A stretch of DNA of 64,000 nt from Pseudomonas triticifolii (GCF_014358015.1 NZ_JACONV010000001.1:868001-932000), one strand, 5' to 3'. Counted from the stretch's first letter, positions 45,327-56,023 are shown. Numbers and translations: made by a program. Notes: a model not told the origin generated them from the sequence alone.

Positions 45327-46364
45327 TTACTTAGCTTGAGCTTCTACTTCTGCTTCTACGCGACGGTTAACTGCGCGGCCAGACTCAGTTGCGTTGTCAG
45401 CAACTGGACGGGATTCGCCATAACCAACCGAGTTTACGCGGCTAGCACCAACGCCATACTGGTTGACCAGAACTTGCTTAACGGCGTTTGCACGACGCTC
45501 GGACAGTTTCTGGTTGTAAGCGTCAGGACCGACGGAGTCAGTGTGACCTTCAACAGTGGTGGTGGTCTGTGGGTACTGCTGCATGAAGTCAGCGAGGTTC
45601 TTGATGTCGCCGTAGCTGTTAGGCTTGACTACGGATTTGTCGAAATCGAACTTCACGTCCAGCTCAACACGAACCACTTCAGCAACTGCCGGGCAGCCAT
45701 CAGCGTCAACGGTTACGTTGGCTGGGGTGTCTGGGCACTTGTCGACGTTGTCGCACACGCCGTCGTTGTCGCTGTCGGAGCAGACTTCAGCAACTGGAGC
45801 AACCGGAGCGGCTTCAACTTTCTTGCTGCCGCCGCCGAAGTTTACGCCGATACCGACGCTAGGAGCCCACTCGGTGTCGCCCTGGTCGATGTTGTACTGA
45901 GCTTCAACGCCTGCACGGGCGTAGAAGTTGTCAGTGAAGTACAGCTTCGCGCCGCCGCCAACGTTGGCGAAGGTGGAGCCGTTACGGCCGCCACGAGCGT
46001 CCTGGCCAATGCTCTGGTCAGAGAAACCGGCAGATACGTAAGGGCGCAGCATGTCGCCTGGGTTGTTGAAGTGGTACAGAGCGTCCAGAGCAGTGTTGGA
46101 GCCCTTGATGTTCTTGCCGCTGTCGCTACGGACGTTGTGAACTTCGTCGTAGCCCAGACGCAGTTCAACATCATCGGTCAGGAAGTAGCCAACGGAGCCG
46201 CCGAACAGGTTGCCGTCGTTTTTGAAGTTACGAGCGCTGTCGTAATATTCTTTCTTGGCGAAGCCTTCGATTTCGACTGCGCCTTGGCCTTGAGCCAGTG
46301 CGCCGAAAGAAGTTGCGGCAACAATAGTACCAATGGCCAAGCCCAAGGTGTTTTTCAGTTTCAT
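45327..46364 (-). CDS. oprF: Major outer-membrane porin OprF
   Basis: A 345-residue OmpA-family protein. A signal peptide (MKLKNTLGLAIGTIVAATSF, cleaved near ALAQG) precedes an eight-stranded barrel (~25-185), a linker with four cysteines (CSDSDNDGVCDNVDKCPDTP), and a C-terminal OmpA domain (VEGHTDSVGPDAYNQKLSER) that binds peptidoglycan. It gives the cell its slow general permeability and shape. TATAAT (46386-46391 on the minus strand) lies about 20 bases before the start, and the sigX gene is upstream in the same direction. Confidence 0.97.
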   Translation of the reverse strand: MKLKNTLGLAIGTIVAATSFGALAQGQGAVEIEGFAKKEYYDSARNFKNDGNLFGGSVGYFLTDDVELRLGYDEVHNVRSDSGKNIKGSNTALDALYHFNNPGDMLRPYVSAGFSDQSIGQDARGGRNGSTFANVGGGAKLYFTDNFYARAGVEAQYNIDQGDTEWAPSVGIGVNFGGGSKKVEAAPVAPVAEVCSDSDNDGVCDNVDKCPDTPANVTVDADGCPAVAEVVRVELDVKFDFDKSVVKPNSYGDIKNLADFMQQYPQTTTTVEGHTDSVGPDAYNQKLSERRANAVKQVLVNQYGVGASRVNSVGYGESRPVADNATESGRAVNRRVEAEVEAQAK

Positions 46365-46471
46365 CCGTTAAATCCCCATCTGATGATTATAAAGCAGTCC
46401 CGCATAACCGGGGACAACTCGTCGGCAAGTCTACCAGACCTTGCCAGTTCGTTAGAGATATTTGCTCGCCG

Positions 46472-47062
46472 TTAAGTTTCGGCGATACCCGCAAATTTCT
46501 CTCGTAATTTGTCCAGCGCCCGCTTGTAACGCATTTTCGTTGCGCTCAAGCCCATGTGCATAATGTCTGCGATCTCCTGGAATTCGAGTTCGGCGACGAA
46601 TCGCAGTACCAGAATCTCCCGATCGATCGGGTTCACGTGCACAAGCCAGCGATCGAGACCGCCCCGCTCCTCAGGTTTTGGCGTCTTTTCTTCCGACGCT
46701 TCCTCGAGCGGATCCAGACTCAAAGCGTCCATCAAGCGACGCTTACGCCGTTCCTTCCTGTACTGAGTGATGCACTCGTTGTAGGTGATGCTGTAGAGCC
46801 AGGTTTTGAACTTCGACTTTCCCTCGAAATTCTTCAAGCCATACAAGACCTTAAGCATCACCTCCTGACAGACATCGTCAGCATCGCGATCGTTCCCCAA
46901 ATAACGTGCACAGACGTTAAAAAGTGTTCTTTGGTAACGACGCATCAATTCTTCATACGCCCGGGTCACGTTGAACAGCTCAACGTGGGCGCGCGCAACC
47001 AACTCCTCATCAGAGAGATCGCGGGGTTCGTAGCGCGTCGAAAGCGGTTGAGGTTTATTCAA
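46472..47062 (-). CDS. sigX: ECF sigma factor SigX
   Basis: A 196-residue extracytoplasmic-function sigma factor. Region 2 runs from YLGNDRDADDVCQEVM to FKTWLYSITYNECI and region 4 contains REILVLRFVAELEFQEIADI. No anti-sigma gene is adjacent, typical of SigX, which answers membrane and osmotic stress and drives oprF and fatty-acid genes. The neighbour upstream is the membrane protein CmpX, which has been linked to SigX control. Confidence 0.95.
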   Translation of the reverse strand: MNKPQPLSTRYEPRDLSDEELVARAHVELFNVTRAYEELMRRYQRTLFNVCARYLGNDRDADDVCQEVMLKVLYGLKNFEGKSKFKTWLYSITYNECITQYRKERRKRRLMDALSLDPLEEASEEKTPKPEERGGLDRWLVHVNPIDREILVLRFVAELEFQEIADIMHMGLSATKMRYKRALDKLREKFAGIAET

Positions 47063-47144
47063 AACGAATCTTGCCGACAGTCAGGTCAATGTCCGCCACG
47101 GCCCGTTCCGGCAACTGGGCGGCATAGGTTAGCAGGTTAGCCGC

Positions 47145-47969
47145 CTAACGGCTGCTTACTCTCTGCTCGAGAAGGATGCGGTTGGAAAAAGACACCAACT
47201 CCCCCTCGTCTGTCAGCAAGGTCGTTTTGACCGTACCGATTTCCTCAATCTGGCCTTCGGTGTCGCCTATCTGCACCTGTTGGCCTACCTGATAGAGCTC
47301 ACGCACGTAAATTCCGGCAATGATCTGACCCGCGATTTCGCGGCTTCCAAGCCCCAATGCCAAGGCAACTGCCAGACCAACGGTAATCAAAGCAATCACA
47401 ATCACATGGTTCAGCAGGTCGGTTTTGACCTCAAGCTGACTGATCGCAACAGAAATACTGATGATAATGACCAGTCCTTGAGCGATTCGCCCAAGGCCTG
47501 CAGAGTAATCGACACCCACGCTCTCGGCTGCACCGCGCACCAGACCGTTGACCAGTTGTGCCAGCAGCACGCCCACCAGCAGTACCAGCGCTGCGCCAAA
47601 GACCTTGGGTAAATACAGCGCAAGCATGTCCAGTGTCGCGGAAACACGTTGCAGGCCCAGCGACTCGGCCGCCGAAACCAGGAAGATCAACAGCACGAAC
47701 CAATAAACGATCTTGCCGATCAGCGTGGAAATGGGCACTTTGACGCCGGCGCGCCCCATGATCTTGGTCAGGCCGGTGCCACCGACCAGTCGGTCCAGCC
47801 CCAGTTTGGCGAGCAGTTTGGACAGCAGCGCGTCCAGCAGCTTGGCCACGGCGAAACCCAGCAGCACCACGACAAGCGCGCCGAACAGATTCGGGATGAA
47901 GTTTGCAACTTTGGTCCACAATGCAGTCATTGCAGCAAGAAGACTCTGCGTCCAGAGGTTCAATTCCAT
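47145..47969 (-). CDS. cmpX: CmpX, MscS-like membrane protein
   Basis: A 274-residue inner-membrane protein with several helices (FIPNLFGALVVVLLGFAVAKL; VYWFVLLIFLVSA; VFGAALVLLVGVLLA) and a small beta-rich MscS-like end (VQIGDTEGQIEEIGTVKTTL). This arrangement belongs to the small-conductance mechanosensitive-channel superfamily. ATG 47969 lies two bases after the crfX stop; a TTG at 47975 overlapping that stop is an alternative. It belongs to the cell-wall-stress cluster with sigX. Confidence 0.88.
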   Translation of the reverse strand: MELNLWTQSLLAAMTALWTKVANFIPNLFGALVVVLLGFAVAKLLDALLSKLLAKLGLDRLVGGTGLTKIMGRAGVKVPISTLIGKIVYWFVLLIFLVSAAESLGLQRVSATLDMLALYLPKVFGAALVLLVGVLLAQLVNGLVRGAAESVGVDYSAGLGRIAQGLVIIISISVAISQLEVKTDLLNHVIVIALITVGLAVALALGLGSREIAGQIIAGIYVRELYQVGQQVQIGDTEGQIEEIGTVKTTLLTDEGELVSFSNRILLEQRVSSR

Positions 47970-47971
47970 GC

Positions 47972-48220
47972 TCAATCAGCCTTATCGGTAGAACGGGCAC
48001 CGTTCACGGTGCGACGGGAAACGGGAGCGACATGGGCGGAGCCGTTATTGAGTGCGATCATCATCGCCTCGGACCAACGGCCCAGAAGCCCGAACAACAC
48101 GCCTGCACCGACCTGGCGGTTGGCGGTTTTCAGGACTCGCCCCAGACATGCATCGTCATCCCGGCTGGAGGATGAAGATTTAAGCATGTCACGTAAAGAT
48201 TCTTCGAACGGATCGTGCAT
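47972..48220 (-). CDS. crfX: CrfX, small protein of the SigX cluster
   Basis: An 82-residue protein starting MHDPFEESLRDMLKSSSSSR with a helical middle (VGAGVLFGLLGRWSEAMMIA). It occupies the crfX position between cmaX and cmpX known from P. aeruginosa and P. fluorescens. GAGG six bases before ATG 48220 decides the start over a GTG 12 bases upstream. Molecular function is not known. Confidence 0.85.
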   Translation of the reverse strand: MHDPFEESLRDMLKSSSSSRDDDACLGRVLKTANRQVGAGVLFGLLGRWSEAMMIALNNGSAHVAPVSRRTVNGARSTDKAD

Positions 48221-48308
48221 CAGGCACCTCACGCAATGTCAGTCAAAGACGTGACACATTCAGGACGAGTCACACGTGCAGCATGAAAAAATCTTTAGAA
48301 TGCACGCC

Positions 48309-49304
48309 TTACACCCAACGCAATCGCCTGAACAGCCACCACTGCCCCGCCGCCAGCGAGACGATCAGGCCGCACGCAACCAGAAAACCGTAAGGGTTTT
48401 CCGCCCCCGGAATACCGCCAACATTGATGCCCAGCAGACCGGTCAGAAAGCTCATGGGCAGGAAGATTCCGGTGATGATGCCGAAGCGATACATGGTGCG
48501 GTTCATGTGCTCGCGCAGACGCCGGTCTTCGGACTCAAGCAGCAGCCCGACTCGCTCTCGGGTCAGTTCGAGCTCTTCAAGGTAACGGGTCAGACTGTTG
48601 TTCAGCTCATTCCAGTAGTCGGCATCATCGTCACAGAACCACGTGAGTTTGATGCGCGAAAGCTGGCCGTAGATATCGCGCTGCGGCCCCAGAAAACGAC
48701 GCAGTCCGGCTGCGCGACGGCGAATGTGCAACAGCTTGCCGTGCTCAGGGCTGTACCATTCGTCGGCATCTGTCTTTTCTTCTTCCTCATCGACCGATTC
48801 AGTCAACTCGCCGACCAGATCCTGAACCTTGTCGGTCAGGTATTGAGCCAGGTAAAGAATCAACTCCGAGGCCGTTTTTGGCCCCTTGCCCTGACCCAGC
48901 AGCTCTATCAGCTCTTCCGTCGCACGCAGAGGACGCAGCCGCAGCGAGATGACCCGCTGGGCCGCAGCGAAAATACGCACCGACACCATGTCTTCCGGCT
49001 CGGCACCAGGGTTGAGGTTCACACCACGCAGGAACAGCAGCAGTTCCTGATCCGGCAAGGCCAGCAACCGGGGCCGGGTGTTTTCTTCAAGCAACAGGTT
49101 GCAGGCAAACTCGCTCAGCCCGCTGGCAGTGCGCAGCCATGTGTGGGTTTGCGGATGACTGCGATCCCAGTGCAGCCACAGGCTTTCCTGCGGCTGCAAC
49201 TGAAGATCCTGAAGTTCGGTTCGAGCAATGAAACGCGCTCCGCCTTTACCGTCCAACACGAGGGCATGAACCAGCCCCCACTGCGCGTTTGCTTCATCGA
49301 ACAT
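48309..49304 (-). CDS. cmaX: CmaX, CorA/ZntB-family transporter
   Basis: A 331-residue protein with a large cytoplasmic N-terminal domain rich in charged helices (ELTESVDEEEEKTDADEW) and two C-terminal membrane helices. The loop after the first helix reads GINVGGIPG, the GxN motif that replaces GMN in ZntB-type members. These form pentameric divalent-cation channels or transporters; zinc or magnesium is likely here. It lies 88 bases upstream of crfX. Confidence 0.88.
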   Translation of the reverse strand: MFDEANAQWGLVHALVLDGKGGARFIARTELQDLQLQPQESLWLHWDRSHPQTHTWLRTASGLSEFACNLLLEENTRPRLLALPDQELLLFLRGVNLNPGAEPEDMVSVRIFAAAQRVISLRLRPLRATEELIELLGQGKGPKTASELILYLAQYLTDKVQDLVGELTESVDEEEEKTDADEWYSPEHGKLLHIRRRAAGLRRFLGPQRDIYGQLSRIKLTWFCDDDADYWNELNNSLTRYLEELELTRERVGLLLESEDRRLREHMNRTMYRFGIITGIFLPMSFLTGLLGINVGGIPGAENPYGFLVACGLIVSLAAGQWWLFRRLRWV

Positions 49305-49315
49305 TGATACGTCGC

Positions 49316-49804
49316 TTATTCCGGCATGGTCAGAGGAGAAGGAGAAATGATCACGCCATTGTTGTCGGCATACAGGTAATCGCCCGGTTTGAAGGTCACA
49401 CCGCCGAACGTCACCGGCACATTGAGCTCACCGACGCCGCGTTTCTCGCTTTTTTTCGGGTGACTGGCCAGCGCCTGCACACCCAGGTCGGTCTGGGCCA
49501 GCATGTCCACGTCGCGTACACAGCCGTAGATCAGCACGCCTTCCCAGCCATTCTTCGACGCTTTATCGGCCACCATGTCACCCAGCATTGCGCAACGCAG
49601 CGAGCCGCCACCGTCGACCACCAGCACCTTGCCTTTACCGTCCAGCGCAACCTGCTCCTTGACCAGCGAGTTGTCTTCGAAGCACTTGAGGGTGACGATC
49701 TGGCCGCCAAACGAATCGCGTCCGCCAAAATTGCTGAACATCGGTTCGACAACCTGTACCAGGTCTGGATAAGCGTCACACAGATCGGGGGTGAGGTAGT
49801 GCAT
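49316..49804 (-). CDS. rraA: RraA-family protein
   Basis: A 162-residue protein beginning [20 protein letters not shown] with [20 protein letters not shown] and the glycine-rich [16 protein letters not shown], matching the RNase E inhibitor RraA. Members of this fold also act as 4-hydroxy-4-methyl-2-oxoglutarate aldolases. ATG 49804 with AGGAG eight bases upstream is preferred over in-frame upstream ATGs. It is followed 11 bases later by cmaX. Confidence 0.9.
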   Translation of the reverse strand: MHYLTPDLCDAYPDLVQVVEPMFSNFGGRDSFGGQIVTLKCFEDNSLVKEQVALDGKGKVLVVDGGGSLRCAMLGDMVADKASKNGWEGVLIYGCVRDVDMLAQTDLGVQALASHPKKSEKRGVGELNVPVTFGGVTFKPGDYLYADNNGVIISPSPLTMPE

Positions 49805-49884
49805 GAGGTGAACTCCTGTCATTGAGGCATGGGCGCAAGAAGAATGCAGATCAAGCGTACCGCGCAGCATAGTGAATTTAACCG

Positions 49885-50874
49885 CTAACTGCCTACCGCC
49901 ACCTGAAACTCCGCAGTCTTTTCAGGAACAGACTGTTCACGCAACCAATCGATCACTCGCGGCCAGACCTGTTGCTGCGCACCTTTGCTGACCAGCATCT
50001 GCACATGCCCGAAATCTTCATTGAACCCGTGCTCACGCCCCAGACAGAGAAACTGCTTGCGGTCCGACCCGATCTGTTCGAACAGCGCGCGACAGGCCCA
50101 TACCGGGTCCTGATGATCACCGACCGCTGCCACAGCCAGCACAGGCACCTGTACACCCTTCAGACCCGCCCACCAATCGCTGTGACGATCACCAAAGCGC
50201 CCGAACAAACCATGCCAGCGCATGCTCTCCAGCAAAACGCCCATGGGCTCGTCTTCCGGCCCGCGCTTGAAACGTGGGCCTGATACGTGTTCGAAACGTT
50301 TCAGCAACAATCGACCGGACCATTGCAGCGGCGGTATCTTGAGCGGCCAGTAAGTGCGACTGACCTGGCTGCCGAACAGCGCCACCGACGCCGCACTCGC
50401 AACGCCCAGGTACTCGCCGCCCAGCGCCGCCGCCAATGTCGTGCCACCGAGCGAATGACCGATCCAGTGTGGCACTTGCCCGCTCTGCTCCTGCACAAAC
50501 GCCGCGATCGACGGCAGGTCGTAGCGAGCGTAATCGGCCACACAGTTGGCGCGATAGCTCTGGTTGCGCGCCGACAGCCCGTGCCCACGCATTTCGGGTA
50601 TCCACACGTCGTAACCGGCACGCGCCAGAAACGGCCCCAGCCCGATGCCCTTGGGCGAGTACCAGAACCTGCGGTTGGAAAAACTGCCGTGCACCAGAAT
50701 GACCGGCACGCCCCGCCCATGAGCCTGGTCGACCATGCCCAGCCGGGTCACGGCCAGCTCGACGCTTGGATCGGGACTGTTGGCAGGTTTGAGGCGATAA
50801 ACGTCCTCGACCAGATCGCCACGACGTTCGGCACTGATCAAGGCAACGGGAAATAGATGGCTGCTGCTTTGCAT
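49885..50874 (-). CDS. Alpha/beta-fold hydrolase
   Basis: A 329-residue hydrolase with the oxyanion segment [16 protein letters not shown], the nucleophile elbow GHSLGG, and a likely catalytic histidine in [17 protein letters not shown] protein of this type lies between rraA and ppsA in P. aeruginosa too. There is no signal peptide; the substrate is unknown, perhaps a lipid or ester. Confidence 0.85.
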   Translation of the reverse strand: MQSSSHLFPVALISAERRGDLVEDVYRLKPANSPDPSVELAVTRLGMVDQAHGRGVPVILVHGSFSNRRFWYSPKGIGLGPFLARAGYDVWIPEMRGHGLSARNQSYRANCVADYARYDLPSIAAFVQEQSGQVPHWIGHSLGGTTLAAALGGEYLGVASAASVALFGSQVSRTYWPLKIPPLQWSGRLLLKRFEHVSGPRFKRGPEDEPMGVLLESMRWHGLFGRFGDRHSDWWAGLKGVQVPVLAVAAVGDHQDPVWACRALFEQIGSDRKQFLCLGREHGFNEDFGHVQMLVSKGAQQQVWPRVIDWLREQSVPEKTAEFQVAVGS

Positions 50875-50961
50875 ATTGCTCTTTTCGGAAATTCAAAGGC
50901 ATCGGGTCGCCTCTGACAGACTGGATGAAACTGCGCACAGGAACGCTTTGCCACGCTGCAT

Positions 50962-50990
50962 AAAAAAGGCGGTTTCCGAAAAAACCGCCT
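50962..50990 (-). terminator. Terminator of ppsA
   Basis: Read on the minus strand, AGGCGGTTT and AAACCGCCT form a 9-bp stem followed by TTTTTT. It lies 55 bases after the ppsA stop. Confidence 0.9.
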
Positions 50991-51044
50991 CTTTTTGCTG
51001 AAACCCTGAACCATCAAGACGGCCAAGGGCTTTTTCGCGTCACA

Positions 51045-53420
51045 TCAGACCGGTGCTTGCGCCTCGGCCAGGAAGAACCAGGTTTCCAGTACCGAATCGG
51101 GGTTGAGCGATACACTCTCGATACCCTGATCCATCAGCCAGCGAGCCAGATCCGGGTGATCGGAAGGTCCCTGACCGCAGATGCCGATGTACTTGCCGGC
51201 CTTGTTACAGGCCTGGATGGCGTTGGACAGCAGCTTCTTGACCGCCGGGTTGCGCTCGTCGAACAGGTGCGCGATGACACCGGAATCGCGGTCCAGGCCC
51301 AGGGTCAACTGAGTCAGGTCGTTGGAGCCGATGGAGAAGCCGTCGAAATACTCGAGGAATTCTTCCGCCAGAATCGCGTTGGACGGCAATTCGCACATCA
51401 TGATGATGCGCAGACCGTTTTCGCCACGCTTCAGGCCATTGGCCGCCAACAGGTCGATCACCTGGCTCGCCTCGCCCAGGGTGCGCACGAACGGCACCAT
51501 GATCTCGACGTTGGTCAGGCCCATGTCTTCGCGTACACGCTTGAGCGCGCGGCACTCCAGCTCGAAGCAATCGCGGAAGTTTTCGCTGATGTAGCGCGAC
51601 GCACCACGGAAGCCCAGCATCGGGTTTTCTTCTTCCGGCTCGTAGAGCTTGCCGCCGATCAGGTTGGCGTACTCGTTGGACTTGAAGTCCGACAAACGCA
51701 CGATGACTTTCTTGGGCGTGAAGGCGGCGGCCAGGGTACTGATGCCCTCGACCAGCTTCTCGACGTAGAAACCCACCGGATCGTCATAACCGGCGATGCG
51801 TTTGTCGACGCTGTCCTTGATTTCAGGGGGCAGCAGCGAGTAGTTGAGCAGTGCCTTGGGGTGCACGCCGATCATGCGGTTGATGATGAACTCCAGACGC
51901 GCCAGGCCGACACCGGCATTGGGCAACTGGGCAAAATCAAAAGCGCGGTCTGGATTGCCGACGTTCATCATGATCTTGAACGGCAATTCAGGCATGGCAT
52001 CGACCGAGTTGGTCTTGATATCGAAGCCCAATTCGCCTTCGAAGATGTAGCCGGTGTCGCCCTCGGCGCAGGAAACCGTCACGCCCTGGCCGTCCTGCAG
52101 CAACTGAGTGGCGTTGCCACAACCGACGACAGCCGGAATACCCAGCTCACGGGCGATGATCGCCGCGTGGCAGGTACGACCGCCACGGTTGGTAACGATG
52201 GCGCTCGCACGCTTCATGACCGGCTCCCAGTCCGGGTCGGTCATGTCGGAGACCAGCACATCACCGGCCTGGACCTTGTCCATCTCGGACACGTCCTTGA
52301 TGATCCTCACCTTGCCGGCACCAATGCGCTGGCCGATGGCACGCCCTTCGACCAGCACCTTGCCGGTCTCCTTGAGCAGGTAGCGCTCCATGACGTTGGC
52401 CGAGGCACGGCTCTTCACGGTTTCAGGACGCGCCTGAACGATGTAGAGCTTGCCGTCATCACCATCCTTGGCCCATTCAATGTCCATCGGGCATTTGTAG
52501 TGTTTTTCGATGATCATCGCCTGCTTGGCCAGCTCGGACACTTCAGCATCGCTCAGGCAGAAACGCGCACGGTCGGCGGGCTCGACGTCGATCACCTTGA
52601 CCGAACGACCGGCCTTGGCTTCGTCGCCGTAGATCATCTTGATGGCTTTGCTGCCCAGGTTGCGACGCAGTATCGCAGGACGGCCAGCCGCCAGGGTGTC
52701 CTTGTGTACGTAGAATTCGTCGGGGTTCACCGCACCCTGCACAACCGTTTCACCCAGGCCATAGGCACCGGTGATGAACACCACGTCGCGGAAGCCGGAC
52801 TCTGTATCCAGAGTGAACATCACGCCTGCGGTACCGGTTTCGGAACGCACCATGCGCTGCACGCCTGCAGAAAGTGCTACCAGCTTGTGGTCGAAGCCCT
52901 GATGCACCCGGTAGGAAATGGCACGGTCGTTGAACAACGAGGCGAATACTTCCTTGGCCGCACGAATGACGTTTTCGACGCCGCGGATGTTCAGGAAGGT
53001 TTCCTGCTGGCCTGCGAAGGAGGCGTCAGGCAGGTCTTCGGCGGTGGCGGAAGAACGCACGGCAACGGCCAGATTCGGGTTGCCTGCCGACAGCGCGGCA
53101 AAGGCCGTGCGAATCTCTGCGTTGAGCTTCTCGGGGAACTCGGCTTCCATGATCCACTGACGAATCTGCGCGCCGGTGCGGGCCAGAGCGTTGACGTCGT
53201 CGACATCAAGCGCATCCAGGGCTGCGTGGATCTGATCGTTCAGGCCGCTGAGCTCAAGGAAATCACGGTAGGCCTGGGCCGTAGTCGCGAAGCCACCAGG
53301 TACTGAAACGCCAGCACCTGCGAGGTTGCTGATCATTTCGCCGAGGGATGCGTTCTTGCCTCCCACGTGCTCCACATCATGGACGCCGAGCTTATCGAGG
53401 GAAACTACGTACTCTACCAA
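51045..53420 (-). CDS. ppsA: Phosphoenolpyruvate synthase
   Basis: A 791-residue enzyme converting pyruvate and ATP to PEP, AMP and phosphate. The ATP-grasp N-terminal domain ([35 protein letters not shown]) is followed by the swivelling domain with the catalytic histidine in [15 protein letters not shown] and the PEP-binding TIM barrel ending in [10 protein letters not shown]. The start is TTG 53420 ([12 protein letters not shown]): GGAGAG is six bases upstream and the length equals the family norm; the longer frame is not supported. Confidence 0.96.
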   Translation of the reverse strand: MVEYVVSLDKLGVHDVEHVGGKNASLGEMISNLAGAGVSVPGGFATTAQAYRDFLELSGLNDQIHAALDALDVDDVNALARTGAQIRQWIMEAEFPEKLNAEIRTAFAALSAGNPNLAVAVRSSATAEDLPDASFAGQQETFLNIRGVENVIRAAKEVFASLFNDRAISYRVHQGFDHKLVALSAGVQRMVRSETGTAGVMFTLDTESGFRDVVFITGAYGLGETVVQGAVNPDEFYVHKDTLAAGRPAILRRNLGSKAIKMIYGDEAKAGRSVKVIDVEPADRARFCLSDAEVSELAKQAMIIEKHYKCPMDIEWAKDGDDGKLYIVQARPETVKSRASANVMERYLLKETGKVLVEGRAIGQRIGAGKVRIIKDVSEMDKVQAGDVLVSDMTDPDWEPVMKRASAIVTNRGGRTCHAAIIARELGIPAVVGCGNATQLLQDGQGVTVSCAEGDTGYIFEGELGFDIKTNSVDAMPELPFKIMMNVGNPDRAFDFAQLPNAGVGLARLEFIINRMIGVHPKALLNYSLLPPEIKDSVDKRIAGYDDPVGFYVEKLVEGISTLAAAFTPKKVIVRLSDFKSNEYANLIGGKLYEPEEENPMLGFRGASRYISENFRDCFELECRALKRVREDMGLTNVEIMVPFVRTLGEASQVIDLLAANGLKRGENGLRIIMMCELPSNAILAEEFLEYFDGFSIGSNDLTQLTLGLDRDSGVIAHLFDERNPAVKKLLSNAIQACNKAGKYIGICGQGPSDHPDLARWLMDQGIESVSLNPDSVLETWFFLAEAQAPV

Positions 53421-53612
53421 GGTGATCTCTCCACTAACTGTGTTTGTTGTTGGGAAAAGCTCATTCACCCCAGCCACTGTCACGTGACCGCAGGCGTTTC
53501 GGGTCGGGCATAAGCCTGAACCTTCAAAATAGGTGAGAATGCAGACCCTCAGGGCCCGCAAGCGCGCCTATGATATCCAAGAATCGTCAACTGCTTAAGG
53601 CCAGGAACGCAA

Positions 53613-54431
53613 ATGAAACGATCCGCTTTCTTCATCTCAGACGGGACCGGGATCACGGCCGAGACCCTAGGTCAAAGCCTGTTAGCGCAATTTGAAAACA
53701 TCACGTTCAACAAGTTCACCAGGCCCTATATCGACAGCATCGAGAAAGCGCGGGCGATGGTACAACAAATCAACAACGCCGCGGAAAAGGACGATGTCCG
53801 GCCGATCATTTTCGACACCATCGTCAATCAGGACATTCGGGAGATCCTGGCCACCTCCAACGGCTTCATGATCGATATTTTCTCGACCTTTCTGGCCCCG
53901 CTGGAACAGGAGCTTAGTTCACACTCCTCGTATTCGGTGGGCAAATCGCACTCCATCGGTCACAACTCCAACTACATGGAGCGCATCGAGGCCGTCAATT
54001 TCGCGCTGGACAATGACGACGGTGCACGCACGCATTATTACGACAAGGCCGACATCATTCTGGTTGGCGTCTCACGCTGCGGAAAGACCCCGACCTGTCT
54101 GTACATGGCCATGCAGTTCGGCATCCGCGCAGCCAACTACCCGCTGACCGAAGACGACATGGAACGCCTGCAACTGCCCGCCGCGCTCAAGCAGCATCGC
54201 GAAAAGCTGTTCGGCCTGACCATCGACCCTGACCGCCTGACCGCCATTCGTCACGAACGCAAACCCAACAGCCGTTATTCAAGCTTTGCGCAGTGCGAAT
54301 TCGAAGTGCGAGAGGTGGAGAGCCTGTTTCGTCGGGAGAACATCCCGAACATCAATTCAACCCACTTTTCGGTAGAAGAAATCTCCGCCAAGGTGCTGGT
54401 TGAGAAAGGGGTGGAGCGGCGGTTCAAGTAA
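53613..54431 (+). CDS. ppsR: PEP synthase regulatory protein (kinase/pyrophosphorylase)
   Basis: A 272-residue DUF299 protein that phosphorylates and dephosphorylates PEP synthase with ADP and phosphate. It opens [20 protein letters not shown] and carries the P-loop [10 protein letters not shown] and the [14 protein letters not shown] region. It is transcribed divergently from ppsA, its target, with 192 bases between. The E. coli homologue is YdiA/PpsR. Confidence 0.95.
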   Translation: MKRSAFFISDGTGITAETLGQSLLAQFENITFNKFTRPYIDSIEKARAMVQQINNAAEKDDVRPIIFDTIVNQDIREILATSNGFMIDIFSTFLAPLEQELSSHSSYSVGKSHSIGHNSNYMERIEAVNFALDNDDGARTHYYDKADIILVGVSRCGKTPTCLYMAMQFGIRAANYPLTEDDMERLQLPAALKQHREKLFGLTIDPDRLTAIRHERKPNSRYSSFAQCEFEVREVESLFRRENIPNINSTHFSVEEISAKVLVEKGVERRFK

Positions 54432-54510
54432 GGGCCATTTCGCCGGATTGCCGAACAGCGCAAGCTAGCCTCATCCAAGCGCATAACTCATTGAATGAAA
54501 ACGACTTATT

Positions 54511-54598
54511 GTGGGAGGCGGCTTGCCGGCGATGCTTTTTTTCTGAAGCAACACATCAGTGACTGAACTGACGCCATCGCCGGCAAGCCGCCTCCCAC
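54511..54598. repeat. REPIN copy B
   Basis: GTGGGAGGCGGCTTGCCGGC and its inverted partner GCCGGCAAGCCGCCTCCCAC enclose a spacer almost identical to copy C. It lies between the convergent ppsR and prpF genes, both of which lack another visible terminator. Confidence 0.92.
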
Positions 54599-54665
54599 GA
54601 GTGGTGCGTTTCTTCATCGGGATCGGGGCCAAAGCTGAGCATTGGCACGATCAATCCGCATATTT

Positions 54666-55856
54666 TCATCTTTCAGATTGCGGCACCCGCACCCAGCCCT
54701 CCATCAGCACCCGGGCACTGCGACTCATGATGGCTTTGGTCACTTTCCACTCGCCATCCTGCTGATGCGCTTCAGCCCCCACTCGCAAGGTGCCGGACGG
54801 GTGACCGAACCGCACCGCAACACGCGTTTCGCCACCGGCCGCCAGATTGACCAGCGTGCCCGGAATAGCGGCGGCCGTGCCGATGGCAACTGCCGCCGTG
54901 CCCATCATGGCGTGGTGCAGCTTGCCCATGGACACGGCGCGCACCAGCAGATCAATGTCCTGCGCGGCAACCGCTTTGCCACTCGACGACACGTAGCCCG
55001 ACGGCGGAGCGACAAAGGCAACCTTTGGCGTGTGCTGCCGACGTGCGGCTTCGTCTATATGACCGATCAGCCCCATACGCACGGCACCATGCGCTCGAAT
55101 GGTCTCCAGCTTCGCCAACGCGTCGGGACTGCCGTTGATATCACCCTGCAGCTCGCTGCCGGTGTAACCGATATCGGCGGCATTGATGAAGATGGTCGGG
55201 ATGCCTGCATTGATCATCGTCGCTTTCAGCGTACCGACACCTGGCACGTCCAGGTCATCGACCAGATGCCCCGTGGGGAACATCGAACCTGCGGCACCCT
55301 CTTCATCCGCTGCCGGATCGATAAACTCCAACTGAACCTCGGCGGCAGGAAAAGTGACGCCATCAAGCTCGAAATCACCGGTTTCCTGCACCGCACCCTT
55401 GCTTATAGGCACGTGAGCGATGATGGTCTTGCCAATATTGGCCTGCCAGATACGCACAGTAGCGATGCCGTCCTGTGGAATGCGGCTGGCATCGACCAGA
55501 CCGCTGAGAATCGCGAACGAACCGACCGCTGCCGACAGGTTGCCGCAGTTGCCGCTCCAGTCCACGAAAGGCTTGTCGATGGACACCTGACCGAACAGGT
55601 AATCGACGTCGTGATCGGCCTTGCCGGAGCGCGACAGAATCACGGTCTTGCTGGTGCTGGACGTTGCCCCACCCATGCCATCAATCTGCTTTTCATAAGG
55701 ATCGGGACTGCCGATCACACGCAGCAATAAAGCATCTCTGGCCGGACCCGGGACCTGCGCAGCTTCAGGCAGGTCAAGCAGGTTGAAAAACACACCCTTG
55801 CTCGTGCCCCCACGCATGTAGGTGGCGGGAATTCTGATTTGCGGTAAATGAGTCAT
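54666..55856 (-). CDS. prpF: 2-methylaconitate isomerase PrpF
   Basis: A 396-residue protein of the PrpF family (diaminopimelate-epimerase fold). It opens MTHLPQIRIPATYMRGGTSK and contains DWSGNCGNLSAAVGSF with the active-site cysteine, and GGETRVAVRFGHPSG. It isomerises the trans-2-methylaconitate made by AcnD to the cis form. ATG 55856 has AGGA upstream. A REPIN lies on each side of the gene, separating it from acnD by 243 bases. Confidence 0.93.
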   Translation of the reverse strand: MTHLPQIRIPATYMRGGTSKGVFFNLLDLPEAAQVPGPARDALLLRVIGSPDPYEKQIDGMGGATSSTSKTVILSRSGKADHDVDYLFGQVSIDKPFVDWSGNCGNLSAAVGSFAILSGLVDASRIPQDGIATVRIWQANIGKTIIAHVPISKGAVQETGDFELDGVTFPAAEVQLEFIDPAADEEGAAGSMFPTGHLVDDLDVPGVGTLKATMINAGIPTIFINAADIGYTGSELQGDINGSPDALAKLETIRAHGAVRMGLIGHIDEAARRQHTPKVAFVAPPSGYVSSSGKAVAAQDIDLLVRAVSMGKLHHAMMGTAAVAIGTAAAIPGTLVNLAAGGETRVAVRFGHPSGTLRVGAEAHQQDGEWKVTKAIMSRSARVLMEGWVRVPQSER

Positions 55857-55937
55857 GTCTGTTCCTGTCCCGGTCATTGATCGTTGCCATGCTCCGCGCT
55901 CATCGTTATATGAACGTCTCGCGGCAACCAGCGAGCT

Positions 55938-56023
55938 GTGGGAGGCGGTTTGCCGGCGATGCTTTTTCTGAAGCAACACACCAGTGACTGAACTGACGCC
56001 ATCGCCGGCAAGCCGCCTCCCAC
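55938..56023. repeat. REPIN copy C
   Basis: GTGGGAGGCGGTTTGCCGGC pairs with the inverted GCCGGCAAGCCGCCTCCCAC. The spacer matches copy B except for a two-T difference and single-base changes, and lies in the same orientation. The element stands between acnD and prpF inside the prp operon. Confidence 0.92.

Noticed and set aside
45336..46475. 379-codon open frame on the plus strand
   Set aside because: It is antisense to oprF; its repetitive Val/Ala composition mirrors oprF codons.
51057..53306. 749-codon open frame on the plus strand
   Set aside because: It is the antisense shadow of ppsA, which has complete catalytic motifs. The composition (His, Asp, Val and Gln rich) is typical of such shadows.
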